Positions 1-19,295 of a stretch of DNA of 64,000 nucleotides are shown here, piece by piece. A program made the position numbers and the translations under genes. The notes below the pieces were generated by a model. That model had not been told where the DNA came from, searched no databases, and saw only the letters and a list, made by a program, of their open reading frames with translations. The DNA is taken from contig OY744609.1 in NCBI GenBank assembly GCA_963556255.1, forward strand, positions 3,064,418 to 3,128,417. The letters are read 5' to 3'. This DNA comes from Allolobophora icterica (Eukaryota > Annelida > Clitellata > Crassiclitellata > Lumbricidae). Position 1 is the stretch's first letter. The number at the start of each line of letters is the position of its first letter.

Positions 1-130
1 ACAGGTGCAGAGTCCAATTCACACTGCTTTGTCGAGGAATCGTCTAGGGCTCTAGGCCCTATGAGTTTTTCAACTTCGGTGGTTGTGACTTCGTTGAACT
101 TGCACAATGAATGGGCATTGGACAGGTGGT
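1..130 (-). mobile_element. LINE reverse-transcriptase linker fragment, cut by window start
   Basis: Reverse strand reads FYNHLSNAHSLCKFNEVTTT then EVEKLIG and KQCELDSAPV, the region just before the RT domain of CR1/L2-like elements. It may extend to about 400 in degraded form. Confidence 0.5.
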
Positions 131-1102
131 TGTAGAACTGAGAAATCTGGCATCGGCGCATCTTTCGTTGATTGGCGAATCATGTCTATTTTATTCTCGA
201 AGTATTCAAGGAGCGTGTCTGGAGAGATGAGCGGGAGAGGTGTCGTGATCGAGGTGGGGTGAGTAACGTGTGTTCGGCCACTTCCTCGGGCGTCCTCGAT
301 GCTGTCTCGAAGACAGTCGACCGGGATCTCGCTGGCGGAACATCCGGTCGCCGCCGAATTTCGTTCGGAAAGAATGTGTAGTTTTATTGGATTTTAAGCC
401 GTTTGCTTGCAAATGTATTGTATATTCGTGAGTAGACTGCGTCCGAGACCGTTTCTGTGATGCTTGTCAAGTCAGCCGCGTGGAATTTTGTCGTTTTGGA
501 TGATATTAATAACATCTACAATCATCACCGCATGGCGACCGCCACGTGGTTGGTAACAACTAAAAAGGAACAGTTCGGAATGTACACGTGCTTCTGCTGT
601 AAGCCTTCAGAACGGAACTATAAAGATTCCACCAACACAACATCTGTTGCCGAGAATATTGCGGATGCAATCTTATCGGGCACTTTATACTTCGAATATG
701 TAGACTTTGCATCATTGGCTACCAATGAACTCGCCATTCTTCGAACGTTGACCATCTTGAAGCGAGCGTCAGAAGCCCTCACAGTAGCTGCTAAAAGTTG
801 ACGGGCCGTTTTGGCTTTTCCTGATGACAGTAACATCAACATGTAACATTTAACATCAACTGTCTATTTGGTAAAATGTGAGAGTTTGACTTGCATTAAT
901 AAAAGGCTACTTACTTACTTATTAATTAGAGCGTTTTTGTTGGAACAAACGTCGCTGCGCTTTAACCTGAGTTCGCCAACGGTGTTCTCTCCCTTCAGGT
1001 GGCGAATTGCGGAAATGGCGCTCAAGGCGACAGGTTAATTTTTTCGAGGTAGCACAGACTCGATCAAACCATGGGCAGTCAGGTACGTGCCTTTCGTATG
1101 AC
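131..1102. other. No supported gene
   Basis: Contains an open 114-residue frame (457-801) and an overlapping minus frame (618-842) without recognisable domain or splice context; possibly LINE debris. Nothing firm. Confidence 0.4.
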
Positions 1103-1317
1103 CAGAGGCGGCGATCCCGGTGGGTCGAGGGGACAAGATCCCCACCTTTAACAGTGGAGGGACACGCTATACAGTTGTCCCATAAAAAAAAGTTTGAAGG
1201 AAGACCAAAAAAGGTCAATACAATCACGCGCGAAAATACTTTTAACCTCATTTTTGACCAGATCAGTTCAAAGGTGTCCTGTGTCCTTCCACCTGTCAAA
1301 CCAGATCGCCGCCACTG
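1103..1317. mobile_element. hAT-type miniature element
   Basis: Terminal inverted repeats CAGAGGCGGCGATC / CAGTGGCGGCGATC with a perfect 8-bp target duplication CGTATGAC. A related copy is at 19296-19483. No coding capacity. Confidence 0.9.
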
Positions 1318-1765
1318 CGTATGACTATCTTTTTCCAAGGGGCATGTTTGTGCAGTAATTAGTTTTCCATTGTTGAGTCGTAGAGACGAAAGAGGAGAGC
1401 CGCGTCAGAATCAGTGTTTCCCACCGATAATGTCTGTTTGTAGAGGTCGATGGATTCGAGGTCGTTCAGGTCGGATTTGAAGGCTATTGTGTCGATTTTT
1501 GCAAAGCAGCGATCGACGTTCAACCGACTGGCGGATTACTGGCGGAAGTTGATTGACAATGTTGAAATGAATGATGGAATGGTACGATATTGATGGTGGA
1601 GTGTTGTTCACTGCTAGATTGTCATCACGGGTGATGATGACGTCTAGCGTGTGCCCGTGTATTTATGTTGGTGCCATAACATGCTGGGTGAGTTCATGAG
1701 TAGCTGTGAGTTTATTAAAGCGCTTAATTGGTGTTAACATAACAACATAGCATAACATAACGTTT

Positions 1766-2920
1766 AGGGGGCAAGTTAATAGGCGGATAAATCAGTTTTC
1801 TCACATTTGATCGCCAACGATAATGCCAACGCAATCAGTTTTTTCCACAACGTATCTATTAAAAACAGCTACATTGTAGCACAAAAGCAGACATCAAAAT
1901 ATTTTGTAAGTTAGCAAAAAATGATCTCAAAATTTTTCTGAAAGTCAACCAAATTGCCCGTTGGTTGCCTGCTTGGGGCAAGATGGTGACAATATAGATA
2001 TACACATAAATGATAAATCTTATTTTTAATAGTGAAAAATGAATGCACTACGGTTGATCAAATTTGTTTCAATTTAAAAACATTCAGTCTTAATAAAGAT
2101 GTCAGACAAAAACATTATTTAATTAAAATGGCAATATTTAAACAAAAATCGTAATGTCCTTTGTTGGCTGAATGTTTAAACAAAAATCTGAAATAAAATT
2201 GTCACATCCTTCGTAGACTGAACATGCTTCATGCCACCAGGTTTTTCTTTTGTAATTTCGAACGATGGTCGGGCCTACAACTTTTGATGACTCCGAGAGA
2301 TAACTGAAAAAATAAAAACATCCTCAAATGTTGCTTCATTTACATATAGAAAGAACCAGTTTAGGAAATGTTTCAAATCACAACTTGAGTAATACCTGTC
2401 CAATGTAACCCTATACAACGTAGACTGAACAAGTTTCAATACACACCAGTGTAATGTGACAATAACTAGGCACAACAATAATTATTCTAATTGTGGGGCA
2501 AGTTGGTTGACCGGTGGGGCAAGTTGGTTGAATCTGCCAACTTGCCCCACCATCTTGCCCCAACAGGTCCACACTACAAATCTCGTGGCTATGGTTTGTC
2601 CTACAGCGTGATTTGGAGAAACAAGGAATATCAGTAGGCCTAATAACTCACAAAAAATGCTGAACAAACCCACATATTTGTCAATTTTTTTGCATTCATG
2701 TGGATTAAGATATGCGACATTTTATAATAGTGAAAGATTTTTAGAGGTATATAGAAAAACTTACTTTTAAGTGACCAACGGAAAGAAAGCACCGTATCAC
2801 GTGACCGCTATGGAACAAAAGAACAGGCTTGGCTTGTTCATTGATAAACTTTCTGTTAGACTGTTTCCTGCCACGCATTATAATTTTATAGCGCAAGAAC
2901 CCCACAACCAACTTGCCCCC
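1766..2920. mobile_element. Possible DNA element bounded by GGGGCAAGTT motifs
   Basis: Starts near GGGGGCAAGTTAATAG and ends near CAACCAACTTGCCCCC; the motif also recurs inside (2494-2565), where TGGGGCAAGTTGG pairs with CCAACTTGCCCCA. No target duplication identified. Confidence 0.4.
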
Positions 2921-2966
2921 AAGTCCCCTATTGGTCCAAGTTACACATGTTGTATTCTTCATAGAC

Positions 2967-3330
2967 TGTAACAGTAAACAATAATCAATCATCTCAAAAT
3001 AACAGACAAATATAATAGTAAATCTTAAGTAAGTCAGTTCATAATCAGGTTAAGAAAAAGCATACCTGAAACTCTGGTTGTTAAGATAATCAATCAAGTT
3101 GAGAAACAGTATGCGTGAAGTAATAGTCATCGAAGTGAATAGTCCTCGAGGTAATAGTCATCGAGGTGTTGGAGTTGTTTGTTTCGTCCAAGTGGACATT
3201 GAGGTCCTCAAAAATAATGATGATGGCAGGAGAATTTGAGCATAGCGGCGAGATAGTTGGAAAATTCGGTCATGAAATCCACATAAGTAATACTTTTCGA
3301 ACCTGGGCGATAGATAACACTTGACTATAA
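2967..3330 (-). mobile_element. CR1/L2-like LINE fragment (unoccupied site for the Helitron)
   Basis: About 85-90% like the DNA on both sides of the Helitron at 9534-10413, continuous where that copy is interrupted (AGTAAATCTTAAG at about 3018-3030). Confidence 0.8.
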
Positions 3331-4250
3331 TGTCATCTACTCGTCTTCATTTTAGAACAAATTTATTCTTTTTCCCTATCAGCAAAGTCGGAACACGACA
3401 TGTAAAAGTCAAAATCAAGACGTCTTAAATGCTAATTATATTATGTATAACGGAAGGAGCTCTCTTCATCTAGCCGGCTCGGCTTGTTTAACCAAGGACA
3501 GCTGGGCCCTATTGATTCTCAGATTGTGAAGAAACTGAGGGGTGAGGAGTCATATCAAGGCCGACAATAAGAGTGTGTGGGTCCATAAACGGATTTGTAA
3601 CCGATGAATGATATAGATCTGCTTGCGCCTTGATCTTCATCTCCAATTCCGATATGACTAAGATGAGAGGCATAAGGCGGAGAGTGAGGGTGATGTCAGA
3701 TCTTTTCACTAAGAGTGTAGCCGTGGCCCAGGTCTGTGGCGCCTGCGGCCTGCGGGTCGGTCAACGGCGGTTAGTCTGTCGGGTGACCTGCTGGCTGAAA
3801 GTGTGCCTGTCTGACTGCCTGTTACCCTGCAGTTCGTCTGGCTCTCGGTTTACCTGTGTATCTAAATACCGGTAGGCCTACTTTCGTACTTTTGTGGTAC
3901 ATACTCCTCATTCTGTCTACATACACGAAGCAAGGCGGAGACTGTGATATCTGGGAAGGCTCAATAATAGAATATTGATTGGCATTGTTTAAAAAGTATG
4001 GGTACGGGTAATTGTAATCTCGAGATTTCTACAGCGCAAAAAAGCGAGGTCGCGGGAGCCAGCTTATTCACAGGCGTACCCTCCACAAATTACGCCTATG
4101 TCTATCTACGTAGAACCATGGGAGCGAAGAGACTGTCATCGTTGGCCCTACCATTTGCCTCTGTCGAGACGTCAACGTTGAAAATTTTACGATCTATTTA
4201 CGCTTCTGGTCATCAACGCATTGCACTGGTCTTTGAAAATGCAGAAACTA

Positions 4251-4272
4251 TCTATATAAATAAAGAGAAGAA

Positions 4273-4346
<74 letters not shown>

Positions 4347-5538
4347 ACAGCGATGTTTGACCGGGATGCATTTCTACAGTTTTCGAGCTTTTCACTCGAA
4401 ACCTTCACTACTGTGTCGGGGTGGGCATTACACACCCAGTGTGAGGCTTCGCGTCTCCCCTTTTCACCGCTTCTATGGTGTCCCGGCCCAAAACCTCCAC
4501 TTTATACCTGGTCCACACAAATTCCAGTCGACCTATTTTCATTCGCCAGATGGCGCCGCCCGAGAAGATTCTGTGTGTTTGACCGCCAATTCTCTTTCAC
4601 CGGCATGCAGATTCGCCAGATGGCGCCGCCGTATGGATTTCACTTCACATTAACTTTTGTTGCTTATCGTAATCGTAATCTCTTGATTTCTACAGCGCCC
4701 AAAAACTCGAAGTCGCGGGAACCAGCTTATTCACAGGCGCTTAGACATATCAAAATCGATAGGCGGGGGGGGGGGTCCAATCGGTTCCAGGTCAAGATCC
4801 AAAGGAGTCAGTCAGGAAGACAGTAAGACGGCTAAGGTGGGTGGTGTTTAGGGTTTAGACGGCGAGGAAGGTAGACAGAGGAGGAGGATTCGGGATAGGA
4901 TTTGTGAAAGAGCAGTGTTTTCAGTTTTGAGTGAAAGACCTGTGGAGATATAGCAAGTGGTGAGGTTTTGGTGAGTTCGTAGGATGGATCTGAAAGTTCT
5001 CGCAGTACTGGTGGGAGTTTCTTCCAGAGGGGTGGGACAGCTATGGCTATGGAGCGATTTGCAAATTTTAGTGATGAGGTGACGGAAGGGCGGAGCAGTG
5101 TTAGGGCAGAAGAGGAGCGGGTTGAGCGGAGTGGTTGGACCGTGAACAGCTGTCGGAGATAGGAGGGCTGGGAAGATTGGAGTGTATTGTAGGTAAGTGA
5201 TATGACTTTATATTCTATTCTTTCGGGTATTTTAAGCCAGTGGACAGATTTGAGGACAGGAGTGATGTGGTGATGCTTGGGGGTTTTGGTCACAGCACGG
5301 GCAAGTGCATTTTGAATGGCTTGAAGGCGGTTTATTTGAATGATGTCGATGTTTAAGATGAGTGCATTGCAGTAATCTAATTTTGCGTGGACTATAGAAG
5401 TAGCTATTGTGGATGCAGTTTTGAAGTCTACAGGGATTTTATTCGCTACAAGGATTGAAACTTATACCTAAATTTGTTGCTTATTCGCTCCAGGGATTGA
5501 AACTTATAACCCCGGGCAACGCCGGGTAAACCAGCCAG
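4251..5538 (+). mobile_element. Helitron carrying a CR1/L2-like LINE fragment
   Basis: Starts TCTATATAAATAAAGAG plus a long CTGT tract (4274-4345) and ends CCCGGGCAACGCCGGGTAAA then CCAG (mutated CTAG), between A and T. The interior up to 4765 resembles other Helitron copies; 4832-5447 is a LINE fragment on the opposite strand, either inserted or captured. Confidence 0.8.
4832..5447 (-). pseudogene. CR1/L2-like LINE 3' fragment
   Basis: Minus strand reads ALNKLDYCNALILNI, KHHHITPVLKSVHWLKIPER and PSYLRQLF, the RT C-terminal region common to this group, followed by a decayed tail. Confidence 0.8.
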
Positions 5539-5889
5539 TTCCGTTATAAATTAAGTCTTGTGGTGAACATGCGCGTTTTTATGCGTTTTCTATAAGCAGT
5601 AGGCCTAGCAGATAGGTAATTAGGTATATAGCTATAGTCTGTTAACTTAAATTTTCTTATAATTGTATAATTGTGTAAGTCCAGTGGTTAAATTCAGCCG
5701 GATCCCGCCGGATCTGGGATCCGGCACCTCTGATTTCAGATCCGACACCTGCATTGTGAGACCCACCACCCGAATTATGAGATCCGCCGCCTAAAAAAGG
5801 AGACCCATCACCTCAGCAGGGAGATCCACCACCGAAAATCAGATTAGCATTCGTCAGCCTCACAGTGCGTTCCAATATTCACTGGCATC

Positions 5890-6330
5890 ATAGAAAAGTA
5901 CTTAATTGTATTGTATTGTATTTGGATATTTATAAAGCGCTTCTAGCGGGAGGGCCATTCAGAAGCGCTCCCAGTGCGAGAGACCCCGAGAGAAAAAGCA
6001 AGTTTTAAGAAACTTAAAAGAGGAAGAGACGTTACCTGAGAGAATAGAAGAACGAACGTACGGAGGAAGCTCATTCCAAAGAGCAGGGCCAATGGAGGCA
6101 AAAGACCTAGATTGAGCCAGAGAAGTCCTGACACGGGGAACGAGGAGGTCCAAGCGGTCAGATGAACGAAGAGGACGAAGAGAAGCAGCAGAGTGAGGGC
6201 GATGAATTAAGTCACATAAATATTTTGGAGCGAAACCAAGTTGAGCCTTACACACAAGGAGGAGGACCTTAAATTGGATGCGGGCAGAAAGCGGGAGCCA
6301 GTGGAGTTTTTCTGTCATAAAGGTGGTGAT
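5890..6330 (-). pseudogene. CR1/L2-like LINE 3' end with ATTGT-type tail
   Basis: Minus strand reads MTEKLHWLPLSARIQFKVLL, FAPKYLCDLI, SFASIGPALWNELP and GLSHWERF, then GCGCTTTATAAAT and AATAC repeats as the 3' tail. Confidence 0.85.
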
Positions 6331-6754
6331 ATGAGAGAATCGAGGAAGACGGGCAATTAATCTACCAGCAATTAATGCAATTAATCTAGACCTAGCCTAC
6401 GTGTTCACTTAAATATATATCGCGCTGACTTATTATAATCGGGAAGTAAGCCTAGCCCAAGACCACCCAAGACTATGAGATCCGCCTCCATGGCATCGGA
6501 TGTAGATTATGGCCTGCATCCGAGCGATAACACTAGTTTGCTTCATTAATGACTCGTTTGCGGAACTTCGGAAGGCTTAGCTGGAATCGTTTGGAAATCT
6601 GATATAGCACGTCCTTTGATTGGTAATAGTTATCGTGTCTGCAGTCTGCAGATAATGTCGAAATGAAAGTTGGACAGGGTGCAGAGATCGAAGGCTATCG
6701 TACGCGGATGTATTGCCAAGATCGTCATGCAGCAACAGAGTTTTTGCAATCCCT

Positions 6755-7025
6755 TTAGCTGTTAAGCTAACCCTGAGGCAGCCACGGGTATGAATGAAGT
6801 GCTATCGACTTCATTTTCTTAGCCTCGGCATATGAGGGCGGTGGCCAGTCCTCTCCCTCGTCGTCTCGTCTTCCCACCGACACTGTACGGTTGGTGTACT
6901 CATTATAGCTGCGGTGTACTCATTGTAGCTGAATTGGCTAGGGGTGCAAGTGGAGCAGAAATCTCGAACCAAATTTCTGCCCTGGCGGGATCGATAGTAT
7001 AGTCACTATAGTGGTTAGTGTGCAA
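6755..7025 (-). mobile_element. SINE family C
   Basis: Contains CTTCCCACCGACA and CAAATTTCTGCCCTGGCGGG in reverse orientation; same family at 17240, 31400, 42435, 52305, 53625 and 55680. Confidence 0.7.
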
Positions 7026-7837
7026 CAGATTTATGCAAGTGCAAAGCACCGAAAACATTCACAGCCACAGAAGTGCGCAGGGCTGTATGGAAATGTTTCT
7101 AAGTCAGCATGTTTGTGGCATTGACAGAATTACAGAACTGAAATTCGTGCTTAATTTTCAGCTTTTCACTGGGCGTACATTTGTTTTGATCTAAGGCTAG
7201 TCAGGCTGCTTTACTTACTGAGCTCTCCAATTTGAAAGTATTCTGTATATTAATTTTTGGTATTTGTTCATGTGTGTTTTGTATGTTATTGCATTGACAT
7301 ATCGATCAAAGCCTAGTTTTCTGTAACATGTTATGCTAAGTAATGTTTCATTCTTAATTGTTAATGTTTTTGCTTGCAATTATCGGTGATGTGTCGTGTT
7401 TCACGCATTTTCTATTTTAGATTTAGCCGCTTAGCGTTTGGATTTACAAATGTTTAGAGACCTACCATCTCTGGATGAGCAATTTAGCCACTGTGTAAGT
7501 CTGACGGTGCATAGAAAACTGACAACTACATGTACACCGTACAAAGTAAAAATTTCAATGCTTTAGTTCATTGCAGTTCTGTGTGGGCTCTGTCTGTTTC
7601 TATAGTACACGTTGGTTGCTGGAACTTTGCACCTGAGCCAATTTAAAGAAAAAAAACAAATTATGAAATTATAAAATTGACCACAGAAGTTATGTAAAAT
7701 GTTATTACTTTTAACCAAAAATGCACCATTAAAACCCCATAAATAAACAATTTTCTTACCCTGGGGAAGGGGCACAGCCCCCTTCCCAGACCCCTCCCTC
7801 AGTGTTGAAAACTGCGTCATTTCTGGGAATCCCTGGT

Positions 7838-8317
7838 CAGTGGCGTCTACCAATGGTGGAGTGTGGAGAACGATCTCCATCGAACTTCAAAAGTGGGGGG
7901 GTTTGACATATTTTGACTGAAAGTGGGGGGGTTGCATTTTTTCATGATAGCTCTTTTGTCCCGTGTGATAATATAACCAAATCCAACAAAGCAAAAATAT
8001 TTAAAATCCGAAAAGGTCAAAAAAAATTTTCGCGCTACGCGCGATAATTGCTCTTACTCTCTTTGGGCACTGTCAGTCTAGACGTAGACTCAGCACCTAT
8101 TAGGGCCTAAAGTAGAAAACATTCAGCTAATTAAGTCATCCATTAATTCATTAATCTGTAGGCTGATTAATTCGTTTATTTTACGACGCCGTCATATCAA
8201 AGACGATTGGCGTCTCTCCCACTGCAGAATCTCAGAAAACACCACAATGTGTATTTCAGGGGGTAAATTTGGGGGGGTTGATTCTCCATTTACTTTTGGG
8301 GGGGTTAGACGCCACTG
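7838..8317. mobile_element. hAT-type miniature element
   Basis: Inverted ends CAGTGGCGTCTA, perfect 8-bp duplication TCCCTGGT. The interior has G7-type runs near both ends. Confidence 0.9.
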
Positions 8318-8345
8318 TCCCTGGTTACGTCAATGGTATCAGTGA

Positions 8346-9533
8346 CTAGTTAATAAATGTTTTTAAAAAGCATACGGGTATACAGTTTTTATCGTTCTTT
8401 CCAGGCAATGTGAAATTGTGAGTTCGCACTCGGAGATTGTGGGGAATATTTCGATTAGCAGGGAAATATGGTCGCAGAACATGGCCTGGGTCAGCAACGG
8501 CTGCATTGAATAGGCGTTCATCAGCCTGCCTGGCCAGTTCTGAAGCGCTTTGGATGGATGGGGAAAGTGAGCCAGTTCGGCGCATTTTTCTAAGTAGTTG
8601 CTCAATCCTATCCCTGTCTCCTGCCCGTGTATAGCCCAACCATGCAGGGGATGCATACATCAGGGAAGTTGCGGTGGTGGCCCTTGCTATGTCATGTAAG
8701 ACATTTGGTGGAAATCCGTGGGACCTGAGGACTCGGAGGGCGTGGAGTGAAGAGGAAGATGTCGATAGAACCTCTTCTAGATGAGGCCCCATCTCGAGGT
8801 CAGAGGAGATGGTGACACCTAGGACACGCTGCAGGGAAGTAACGCGGATGGCCCTCGGGATAATAAGGGGAATGGAGGGGATTGCTTTCCTTCTGGTGAA
8901 GATAATTAATTCACGAGTTTTATTGGGGTTGAGGCGAAGGTTATTACTACTCGCCCAGGAAGTGATATGTGCAAATTCTTCTTGGGCGGTATCTATATTA
9001 GAGGAGCCTATAAGGAGGTGGGTGTCATCAGCGAATTTAGTGATAAAGTTAAAAGGATGTTTAGGGCGGAGATCTGAGTAGTTTATGGAAAAGAGTGCAG
9101 GACCAATTGCAGACCCTTGGAAGACACTGGAATTAATGGTTTTTAGTCGAGAAGCGCTTCCCAGGAATTTAGTGATGTGGCCTCTATCATGAAAGTATTG
9201 GTTAAGGCAGTTATAAATTTCATCAGGGATGTCAATGGTAATTAATTTTTGGAAGTGTAATGACGGACAGTATCAAATGCTTTTGACAAGTCGGTCGAGA
9301 TTACTACTACATATTCATTGGAGATTAGTAGGTTAGAAATCTGTTGAAGAAGCAATGAATTGCAGCTGTGCTTGATCCAGTAGGTCTGAATGCGAATTGG
9401 TCTTTGAGCATCTAGGTGTCTGCGTACGATGACACGTTCGACGACTCTAGAGAGAACAGAAACTACAGGAACTAGACTGCAATAGTAAACACTAATCAAT
9501 CATCTCAAAATAACAGACAAAAATATTAGTAAA
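8346..9533 (-). pseudogene. Degraded CR1/L2-like LINE reverse transcriptase
   Basis: With frame breaks, the minus strand reads LSRVVERVIVRRHLDAQ, VISTDLSKAFDTV, a catalytic FADD box (TKFADDTHLLIG near 9030), WASSNNLRLNPNKT, and the C-terminal LYASPAWLGYT and HNLRVRTHNFTLPGKNDKN typical of this LINE group. Stops and deletions make it inactive. Its upstream endonuclease part lies beyond the Helitron. Confidence 0.85.
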
Positions 9534-10413
9534 TCTATATAAATAAAGCGAGAATTCTGTCTGTCTGTCTGTTTGATCGGGATTAACTTCTACAATTTTG
9601 CACCTTTGCACTCGAAACCTTCACTACTGTGTCGGCCTCGGCATCGGACACCCAGTGGAGGGGTTCGCGTACCCCCTTTTCACGGCTAACATGGTGAAAA
9701 TTCCCCAAAACTCTACCCATCCGACCGTCCCTCACGCCCCAGCTCGCCTCTTCCACTGCAAAGCGGTTCTATTTATGGCGCGGGTATTCCCCAACGTCAT
9801 TAATAATGCGCATAACGACGTTGTTTACTTTCGCACAAAATTTAATTACGATCGATTCGAACTATATTCATCGTTCTACAGCAAAATTGTATGTTCAAAG
9901 ACGCTTTGCTTTACTAAGGGCAGTGAGGGCTAGATTTCTGGCGTTTTCTTTAACCCGCCAACGCCAGGTTCACCATCTTCGACTGCGAAGCAGTCAGTCC
10001 ACGGGAGACTGCGAAGCAGTCGTCGCCAGAGGGCGACTGCGAAGCAGTCAGTCCACGGCAGAGGTCGCAAGACGCGACAAGGCGTATACAAGACTGCGAA
10101 GCAGTCTCCGCTGTACGCAAGAAGGCGTCTACAACACTGCGAAGCAGTCTCCCCACAGGTCGCCAGACGCCACAAGGGCCTCGGCGACTGCGAAGCAGTC
10201 GCCGCCAGAGGGCGACTACGAAGCAGTAAGTCCACGGCAGAGATCGCTATACGCCAGAAGGCGTATACAAGACGGCGAAGCAGTCTCTCCCACAGGTCGC
10301 CTAAATTTCTTCGTTATTCGCTACACGGATTTAAACTTATACCTAAATTTGTTGCTTTTTCACTACAGGGATTTAAACTTATAACCCCGGGCAACGCCGG
10401 ATAAACCAGCTAG
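9534..10413 (+). mobile_element. Non-autonomous Helitron with palindrome array
   Basis: Starts TCTATATAAATAAAGCG followed by CTGT repeats, ends with a GC hairpin (CCCGGGCAACGCCGG) and AAACCAGCTAG, and sits between A and T, all Helitron hallmarks. No helicase gene. It interrupts a CR1/L2-like LINE whose unoccupied paralogous copy is at 2967-3330. ORFs inside are not genes. Confidence 0.93.
9978..10290. repeat. Array of GACTGCGAAGCAGTC palindromes
   Basis: Eight copies of a perfect or near-perfect 6-bp stem with GAA loop, at about 9978, 10008, 10035, 10092, 10134, 10185, 10213 and 10269, irregularly spaced 27-58 bp. Between them other short inverted repeats occur, such as TATACGCC-AGAA-GGCGTATA near 10248. 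Confidence 0.9.
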
Positions 10414-10800
10414 TCTTAAATTAGCCAGTTCATAATCAGGTTAGGAAAGGTATACCTGAAACCTGGTTGTTTAAGATAATCAATCAAGTTGAGAAACAGT
10501 TTGCGTGAAGTAATAGTCATCGAGGTAAATAGTCATCGAGGTAACAGTAATCGCGGTGTTGGAGTTGTTTGTTTCATCCAAGTGGATATTCAGTTCCTCA
10601 GAAATAATGATGATGGCAGGAGAATTTGAGTATAGCGGCGAGATTTTTAGAAAATTCCGTGAAGAAATCCACATTAATACTTTCCAAGCCTGGGCGATAG
10701 ATAACAGTGATGAGCGTAGATTTCTCCTAAGAAAATACGTAGAATTTCTTTTACGCAACTTTGTCGTTATAGTATCCATGTTTGCTTAAGAATATCCACA
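10414..10800 (-). pseudogene. Endonuclease part of the same LINE
   Basis: Minus strand reads PAIIIISEELNIHLDETNNS, the decayed GDFNIH motif region of an APE-type endonuclease. Separated from the RT part by the inserted Helitron. Confidence 0.75.
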
Positions 10801-12140
10801 TGACGCACCGATGCGGCCGTTTACAGGACAGCCTCAAGAAACTTAATTAACTGCACAACCTTCTTCTACGGTAACCGTGCTGTAACCTCATTGTATTTTC
10901 ACGACGTGAACGCCTGCTGCTGTCGTGCATAAGATATGATCGCCTATGGAAAGCCGTTCAGCGGTTGGTCGCCACTCGATTAAGTATTCAATATTACTGC
11001 CGTAATATCAACAACATGGTGGGCAGATACTGCACGACTGGGGAAGGGAGGGGTCGAAAGCAGGAGGAGAACTGCGCTCAGAAACGCTTAAAACGTGCGA
11101 GTCAGCAGGCTAAGCGCGTAGTAAGTTTCCTGGAGTTTTGAGATCGCACATCCCGGTCCAGTTAGCCACATCGATAAGAGCGTAGGCTGCGGGCCTGCTC
11201 TTCTGTGTAAGTGAGAATGCGTATCTCGATTCATTTCCTGGAGATGGGTTATTTCCGAGACTTAAATCTCGAGCTAACACGTTCCGTACACCGTCGCGTG
11301 TACCTTAAATGGCGTTGCGCCTATTCATGGGCGTCCGTAGGAATTTTTCCAGGGGGGAAAAAATTTCTGGGGGGAATTTTCTAGGGGGGCTAAATTTTGT
11401 AGAGGGAGCAAAATCACGTTTCTTTGCAAAGAATAGCTGACTTACCTCAATAATTAAGTGTTTCTTAGCATTAAAATCGTGTTGGGAATGCTGGAATAAT
11501 CATAAAAATCAAAAGATTTTATTTTTGTAAAATATTTTCAAAATCCATGGGGGCATATGCCCCCCTTGCCTCCCCTCCGGACGCCTATGCGCCTATTCAA
11601 ACGTGCAGCGGTGGTGAAGGATCTCACCCGTTCAATTCATTGATAAATGATCGAGTAGGGTCGAGGCCATACGGTCGCTATAGAAAATCGCGTGCATTTA
11701 CATTTACACACTACTCTTGTGGCAGAGGCGTTAACGATAGCCTTAAAAAGTTTGTAAGTTAATTGGTAGGCCCAATCTAAATTTTTTAAACTTATAATTC
11801 TAAATTACTCGATGAATCTACGGGCACAAATACAAATAATTGCAAATAAAACACTTAACTGGAACCGAAAATTGGCTAGTCAAAGCTCGAAATTGCCCAG
11901 AATATTTCCGAAAAGGAATATAATCACATGCTCTGTAGTTTTACATTAGCTATTAATAAGTTAATCGAAATTGCTAGATGCATGTAGTTCTTGACAGATC
12001 GGCGTCGCTCAGTACAAAGAATACAAACGAACCCGGTTTCACAGGTTCCTCTTGCTCGTATATTTATGTTGAAAACCGGTTTCAGATTTTCTTTTTGGCG
12101 AGTATACCGAACAGCCGCCGCTGAAGTCGCCTGAACAGCC
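10801..12140. other. Upstream region of the LDLa gene
   Basis: Apart from the hAT-type element at 11326-11589, I see no gene. The promoter of the LDLa gene should lie in the last few hundred bases; no clear TATA box was seen. Confidence 0.4.
11326..11589. mobile_element. hAT-type miniature element
   Basis: Inverted ends CATGGGCGTCCG / CATAGGCGTCCG, perfect 8-bp duplication CGCCTATT. Same family as 47996-48253 and 62909-63114. Confidence 0.9.
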
Positions 12141-18649
<6,509 letters not shown>

Positions 18650-19295
18650 ACGGAATACTAACCTTTACCAGAAGATTAGCTGTAGTTCATGCTTGGACGC
18701 TGGAGAAGCGCTATGCGCAGATTTCATGTTCAGAATATTAAATATATGCATATTAGTATGATTGTCTTGTATTATATTTCTAGATATAAAATTTATGCCT
18801 ATTTATGTAGGAAAAATTAAATTTCATTTAATATAATAGCATATACTGAGTGGGCTAGACAGACATGCAGACAGACAGACAGTCTGCGACAGACAGACAG
18901 GCACACAGACAGACAGATGTTTAACGCTACACAAAAGCAACACATGGTTACGTACGTGGGGGTAGTCCGCTCATGACCCGCCTAAGGTCTCGCGACCAAT
19001 ATAGCCTTAGAGTTAAACGAGTACCGCCTGAACTGCAATATAAACTTTTAAATTTTTAATGCAAAACATGAATGAACATAATTGGATATGTTTAGGGACG
19101 AACTTCATACCTAAGCATAGGGCCTACTCGATGTGCATGTTAAAGGAAATAGCCTAGTTAGTATACTTTTAGACACTTGTAGGATTAGGGTTTCAAGTCG
19201 ATTGACACGAGTAACCTAACCCTCAAAGAAGTTCGTATCTCTCACCACCCGTTCTCTGCTTCAAGCTTCTCTACTACAATTATCACCCTTACGGG

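Noticed and set aside
4353..4826. 157- and 98-residue ORFs after the CTGT tract
   Set aside because: Lie inside a Helitron and match the non-coding interior of its other copies.
9950..10300. CRISPR-like array
   Set aside because: Repeats are short palindromes with uneven spacing inside a Helitron in an animal genome; no cas genes.
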